A stretch of DNA of 9,604 nt from Synergistales bacterium (GTDB lineage: Bacteria; Synergistota; Synergistia; Synergistales; Thermovirgaceae), in contig JAHDOX010000014.1 of assembly GCA_018434645.1 (NCBI GenBank), forward strand, positions 1-9,604. The letters run 5' to 3'. Below, piece after piece: positions 6,578 to 9,604 of this stretch. The notes under the pieces are model-generated. The model was given only the letters and a program-made list of their open reading frames with translations. It was not told the origin of the DNA and searched no databases. Within the stretch, counting starts at the first letter, position 1. Each line of letters begins with the position of its first letter. A program made the translations under genes and the position numbers.

Positions 6578-8095
6578 GTGTCATCAAGGAAATCATGGGT
6601 TGATTTCCGTCTGAAGGAGCGAAAGGTTGGCAACCTCCCCTCCGGAGGAGATCCATTATGGGCTCTCGTTTACCCGGAAGGCTATGAAGTGGGAATGGCG
6701 AACCTTGGTGTGCACTCCGTTTACAGGGCTTTACGTGAACGAGGTGTAGCCGCAGAACGTTTTTTCAAAAGCCCTTTCCCGGATATATCGATGGAAAACG
6801 ACCGCCCGATCAGTGACTTTCGGTTATTGACTGCTTCGGTGGTATATGAACCCGATATGACGTCTCTCCTTTCAATGCTCAAAAAATGGACAATTCCGGC
6901 AACCTGGCTCGAACGCGAGGAAAAAGACGGTCCTATACTCGGGGTTGGGGGAGGCATTTCGTATATCAACCCCCTCGGACTTTCAAAATACGCGGATTTT
7001 ATAGCCCTGGGCGACGGAGAAGAGATTTTTGACCACCTGGTAGATGCAGTCAGGGATTTTTTCCGGCATCATGGAAACAGGCGGCGCTTATGGGAAACCC
7101 TGGCTGAAAATGCTTCTTTTTTCGTCCCCCCCATTCATCTTGAGCAACTTGTGAAAGGGCACCCGCTGTCAAGGAAAAAGTCCATCTGCCTGGACCTGAG
7201 TGCAGCGGCAGGAAAAAGCACCTGGATAACACCCAGAAGCGTTTTCCCCGACTCCTTTTTGGTGGAAACCCAGAGAGGATGTTACAGGAAATGTCCTTTT
7301 TGTACTATCCCGGCCTGTTTTGGGCCGCCCAGGACGCGACCGAAAGATCTCGTCCTGAAAGATATCGGTGCCGCGAAAGAACACGGGGCTTTGCGCCTTG
7401 GAATCATCGCACCCGAATCAGGGGATTACCCCTGGATAAGTGATGTAATTGCCACAGTCCGACAGCAGGATTTTTCTGTTTCCTTTGCGTCGCTGAGGCT
7501 GGATTCTCTTACCCCGGAAATGCTCGAAGTCCTGTCTCAAAGCGGTCAACGCACACTAACCGTGGCGCCTGAAACAGGCGACGACGAACTCAGGAAAAAA
7601 TGCGGGAAACCCTTTACACAGAAACTAATTATCGAGAAACTGAAACTGGCGCGAGAAAAAGGGATAACTAAAACAAAAATGTATTTCATGCTGGGTCTGC
7701 CAAGCGAGACCGTAGAACATGTCCTTGAAACAGCGCGTTTTATATCGCTCGTACGGAGAGAAACCGGTTTGAACACCGTGGCTTCTTTCAGCATTTTTGT
7801 ACCCAAGCCGCAAACACCTTGGCAGGACAAGGAGTTTTCTTCTCCTGAAACCATAGAAACAAGGACAAGGCTTCTCAGAAAGAATCTATTGAAAACGGGG
7901 ACAAGCGGGGTGGAACTTCGATTCCCCAGTTACCGTGAAGCGGAGGAAGAGTATAATCTGGCCTGGTGCCTTGCAGATTCCGATCTTGCCTTTACAAGAA
8001 AGGAAAAGGCGCGTCATGATATCATACTGGTAAAAAGACAACTGGAACTTTTGGGATTTCAAAGAAATATCCCGGATCGAGGTGAAGGGGTGTGA
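6578..8095 (+). CDS. Radical SAM protein with B12-binding-like N-terminal domain (uncharacterised)
   Basis: This 505-residue protein is likely cytoplasmic, with no signal or membrane segment. Residues about 27-160 resemble the B12-binding-like Rossmann region of the uncharacterised TIGR03960-type radical SAM proteins: YPEGYEVGMANLGVHSVYR (32-50), GVGGGISYINP (122-132) and the GDGEE turn (145-149). The radical SAM core follows: RGCYRKCPFC (233-242) gives the CxxxCxxC cluster ligands Cys235, Cys239 and Cys242, then VAPETGDDELRKKCGKPFT (329-347) and KMYFMLGLPSET (367-378). It probably binds a [4Fe-4S] cluster and cleaves S-adenosylmethionine; the substrate is unknown. No DxHxxG-type cobalamin motif was recognised, so real B12 binding is doubtful. 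The start is GTG 6578, the first start codon after the in-frame stop at 6518, but it lacks a good Shine-Dalgarno. Its end overlaps the SPOR gene as GTGA. The family is recognised; the function is not. Confidence 0.87.
   Translation: MSSRKSWVDFRLKERKVGNLPSGGDPLWALVYPEGYEVGMANLGVHSVYRALRERGVAAERFFKSPFPDISMENDRPISDFRLLTASVVYEPDMTSLLSMLKKWTIPATWLEREEKDGPILGVGGGISYINPLGLSKYADFIALGDGEEIFDHLVDAVRDFFRHHGNRRRLWETLAENASFFVPPIHLEQLVKGHPLSRKKSICLDLSAAAGKSTWITPRSVFPDSFLVETQRGCYRKCPFCTIPACFGPPRTRPKDLVLKDIGAAKEHGALRLGIIAPESGDYPWISDVIATVRQQDFSVSFASLRLDSLTPEMLEVLSQSGQRTLTVAPETGDDELRKKCGKPFTQKLIIEKLKLAREKGITKTKMYFMLGLPSETVEHVLETARFISLVRRETGLNTVASFSIFVPKPQTPWQDKEFSSPETIETRTRLLRKNLLKTGTSGVELRFPSYREAEEEYNLAWCLADSDLAFTRKEKARHDIILVKRQLELLGFQRNIPDRGEGV
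8079..8085 (+). promoter_or_regulatory. Shine-Dalgarno of the SPOR gene
   Basis: GAGGTGA lies six bases before the GTG at 8092, which itself overlaps the preceding stop as GTGA. A second purine run, AAGGGG at 8085-8090, is placed seven bases before the in-frame ATG at 8098. Either start is therefore plausible and they differ by two residues. Confidence 0.55.
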
Positions 8096-8760
8096 ACATG
8101 CGAAGAGGACGAAAATTCAAGGAACGCCGGTCGATCTTTTCCTTCGGCCATATCATGCTGCCGCTCGTAGGCCTGCTCGCACTGGGTCTTCTCATTCTAG
8201 GCGTGCGCCTTCTGTTCTTCCAGACACCTGAGGAGTTTTCCCTGAGCGAATATCAGGTGGAAGATACGGTATCGCCGACACAGGAACCTTCACATATGAC
8301 GATAGAGCCGGAAAAGAAACCTGAATATACGGATGCCAAACCGACACAGGTAGTGGCGGTACCTGTTGAAATTTCCGATGAGGAAGGGAAAACACCGACC
8401 AGTATAAGCACTGGTGATAAAAATACCCGGCCTGCAACCGGCCAGGCCGGCAGGCAGGAAACAGTCGGGAATCAAACTGATGCAGGAGCCGCCCAAAAGG
8501 TTGCCGCGAGTCCCCAGACTGCCCCGTCAAGTTTCTGGGGAGTCCAGGTAGGTGCATTCACGGTTCGTGATTCCGCTGAAAAAGTCGCATCGGAGTTGAG
8601 GCAGGAAGGCTTCGAGGCCTTTGTGATTCCCGCAGAGGTGGGAGGAAAACAATACTACAGGGTAAGGGTAAAAGCAGGCGATAATCGCAAGGCAGCAGAG
8701 CAGCTCGAAAAAACGCTGGCCTCCAGGGGATACCCGACGCTTGTTACATTCCAGGATTAA
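8092..8760 (+). CDS. Single-pass membrane protein with C-terminal SPOR domain
   Basis: This 222-residue protein has the layout of FtsN-like and other SPOR proteins. A basic cytoplasmic N-terminus (RRGRKFKERR) leads to one transmembrane helix (about 21-43). A low-complexity linker follows, rich in Pro, Thr, Glu, Gln, Ala and Gly (about 46-146). The SPOR domain occupies about 147-220, beginning FWGVQVGAF and ending in a YYRVRVKAG strand and GYPTLV. SPOR domains bind glycan strands stripped of stem peptides, which accumulate at division septa, so a periplasmic septal role is the natural inference. The start is GTG 8092 with a GAGGTGA ribosome site; ATG 8098 is also possible. The GTGA overlap ties its translation to the radical SAM gene. 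Outside the SPOR domain nothing identifies it further; it could be FtsN, a DedD-like protein or a lineage-specific SPOR protein. Confidence 0.9.
   Translation: MNMRRGRKFKERRSIFSFGHIMLPLVGLLALGLLILGVRLLFFQTPEEFSLSEYQVEDTVSPTQEPSHMTIEPEKKPEYTDAKPTQVVAVPVEISDEEGKTPTSISTGDKNTRPATGQAGRQETVGNQTDAGAAQKVAASPQTAPSSFWGVQVGAFTVRDSAEKVASELRQEGFEAFVIPAEVGGKQYYRVRVKAGDNRKAAEQLEKTLASRGYPTLVTFQD
8427..8450 (+). repeat. Perfect 8-bp inverted repeat inside the SPOR gene linker
   Basis: CCGGCCTG at 8427-8434 is the exact reverse complement of CAGGCCGG at 8443-8450, with an 8-base loop. The stem is almost all G-C. It falls in the low-complexity linker coding region, and no T run follows. An alternative stem, GCCTGC 8430-8435 with GCAGGC 8450-8455, overlaps it. 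Confidence 0.6.
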
Positions 8761-8766
8761 CCAAAA

Positions 8767-8793
8767 ATGATGATGGATTACCTTTTTTCATGA
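8767..8793 (+). other. Possible 8-codon leader ORF before moeA
   Basis: Three consecutive ATG codons at 8767-8775 begin a frame reading MMMDYLFS and stopping at the TGA at 8791-8793. That stop overlaps the ATG at 8790 that opens the moeA frame (ATGA). AGGA at 8753-8756 lies ten bases upstream. It may be chance in a short spacer, but it could couple translation from the SPOR gene into moeA. Confidence 0.25.
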
Positions 8794-8816
8794 AACCGGG
8801 GAACAGGAATCGGAAA

Positions 8817-9604
8817 ATGTCGATGCATCGCTTTGTAACCGAGACATTATCCAGAAAAGACGCCCTTGGGCAAGTTGCATCTGGACTGGTCTTTCCATGG
8901 CCACTCGAAACGAAGAAACTTTCCTTGATGGAGGCCATCGGGAAAAGGCTGGGGGAAGATGTTTTTGCGCCCGAAGAACACCCCCCCTTCGACAGGAGTT
9001 TGAGAGACGGGTACGCTCTGAACTCCCGCGATATTATCGGAGCATCGACTGGAGCGCCTGTTTTTCTCAAGGTCAAAGGATCCGTTCCCATGGGCGTACA
9101 ACCGGATTTCTCGCTTTCGCCCGGCGAGGCTGCCTCTATTTCCACCGGAGGGTTTCTGCCTGAAGGTTCCGACGCGGTGCTCATGATAGAAGACACATCT
9201 CTTTTGGGCAATATGCTGGAAGTCAGGCGCTCTCTTCAAAGCGGAGATAATGTTATTCTCAAGGGTGAAGAAATAAAAATCGGCGACAGGCTTTTGTCCA
9301 AGGGCTCTTTACTTGATTTCCGAAGCATAAATCTTCTTTCCGCCTTCGGTTTCTCTAAAGTACCTGTTTTCAGGATTAAAATAGCCGTAATAAGTACAGG
9401 AGACGAGCTGGTTCCTCCTGAAATGAAGCCTTTGCCACCAGGAAAGATCCGTGACACGAACTCGGGCATGATTGCTTCCATCCTTCAAAATAACGGATTT
9501 TCGTGGACCTGCGAGGGCATTGTTCCCGACGATCCGTCACAACTGAAATCCCGCGTAGAGGCTGCTCTTGAAGGAAACGACGTAATCTTCTTAAGCGGTG
9601 GATC
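8817..9604 (+). CDS. moeA: MoeA, molybdopterin molybdenumtransferase (3' truncated by window)
   Basis: MoeA inserts molybdate into adenylylated molybdopterin, the last common step of molybdenum cofactor synthesis, in the cytoplasm. The frame is open to the window end, giving 262 residues from ATG 8817; a full protein is about 400. Motifs seen are PPFDRSLRDGYAL (56-68; family PPFDxSAMDGYA, with the active-site Asp kept), ISTGGFLPEGSDAVLMIED (108-126), GEEIKIGD (150-157), VISTGDELVP (191-200), IRDTNSGMI (211-219) and FLSGG at the cut edge. The start is uncertain: ATG 8817 has AGGA eight bases upstream and gives the usual short N-terminus, while the in-frame ATG at 8790 would add nine residues (MKPGNRNRK) with no good ribosome site, and ATG 8823 is also possible. 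It follows the SPOR gene by 56 bases with no terminator, so it is probably cotranscribed. A molybdate or tungstate enzyme in the organism is implied. Confidence 0.93.
   Translation, partial: MSMHRFVTETLSRKDALGQVASGLVFPWPLETKKLSLMEAIGKRLGEDVFAPEEHPPFDRSLRDGYALNSRDIIGASTGAPVFLKVKGSVPMGVQPDFSLSPGEAASISTGGFLPEGSDAVLMIEDTSLLGNMLEVRRSLQSGDNVILKGEEIKIGDRLLSKGSLLDFRSINLLSAFGFSKVPVFRIKIAVISTGDELVPPEMKPLPPGKIRDTNSGMIASILQNNGFSWTCEGIVPDDPSQLKSRVEAALEGNDVIFLSGG

Noticed and set aside
8897..9163. Alternative plus-strand frame of 88 codons within the moeA region
   Set aside because: The overlapping frame from 8817 encodes clear MoeA motifs through the whole stretch, so this frame is a shadow.

Overview
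This window is one uninterrupted run of plus-strand genes, with no credible gene on the minus strand. It carries the distal half of a division and cell wall (dcw) cluster followed by three further genes: murG (5' end cut off by the window), murC, murB, a divergent ftsQ, ftsA, ftsZ, a B12-binding-like radical SAM gene, a membrane-anchored SPOR-domain gene, and moeA (3' end cut off). No rRNA, tRNA, insertion sequence, CRISPR array, prophage gene or convincing intrinsic terminator was seen. No non-coding stretch exceeds about 70 bases.

The organism is a bacterium with peptidoglycan and FtsZ-based division, with roughly balanced GC by eye. Several proteins are divergent in the same way: FtsA and FtsQ are recognisable but far from the proteobacterial and Firmicute forms. 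The run ftsZ, radical SAM, SPOR, moeA is an arrangement I associate with Synergistota (anaerobic amino-acid fermenters). That placement is inference from recalled gene order and protein character, not proven here, at roughly 50-60 percent confidence.

Region 1 (1-3177) makes and closes the lipid-linked peptidoglycan precursor pathway: MurG adds GlcNAc to lipid I, MurC ligates L-alanine to UDP-MurNAc, and MurB makes UDP-MurNAc. The three genes overlap one another (29 and 23 bases), and murB overlaps ftsQ by ATGA, so translational coupling is likely. No ddl gene lies between murB and ftsQ.

Region 2 (3174-6511) builds the divisome: FtsQ (single-pass, POTRA-like), FtsA (actin-like membrane tether) and FtsZ (tubulin-like ring). 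ftsA and ftsZ each have a strong Shine-Dalgarno sequence and short leaders, unlike the overlapping genes before them.

Region 3 (6512-9604) starts after a 66-base gap holding weak hairpins. It has the radical SAM gene, a SPOR-domain gene joined to it by a GTGA overlap, and moeA. The SPOR protein has the architecture of an FtsN-like septal glycan binder, which fits the division setting. The radical SAM protein has no obvious known substrate and is the least explained gene here. MoeA belongs to molybdenum cofactor synthesis and is probably a metabolic neighbour rather than a division protein.

I found no sign of a defence system, mobile element or other exotic system. The best leads are the radical SAM plus SPOR pair beside ftsZ, the cysteine-for-serine change in MurB, and several small RNA-level structures at gene starts.
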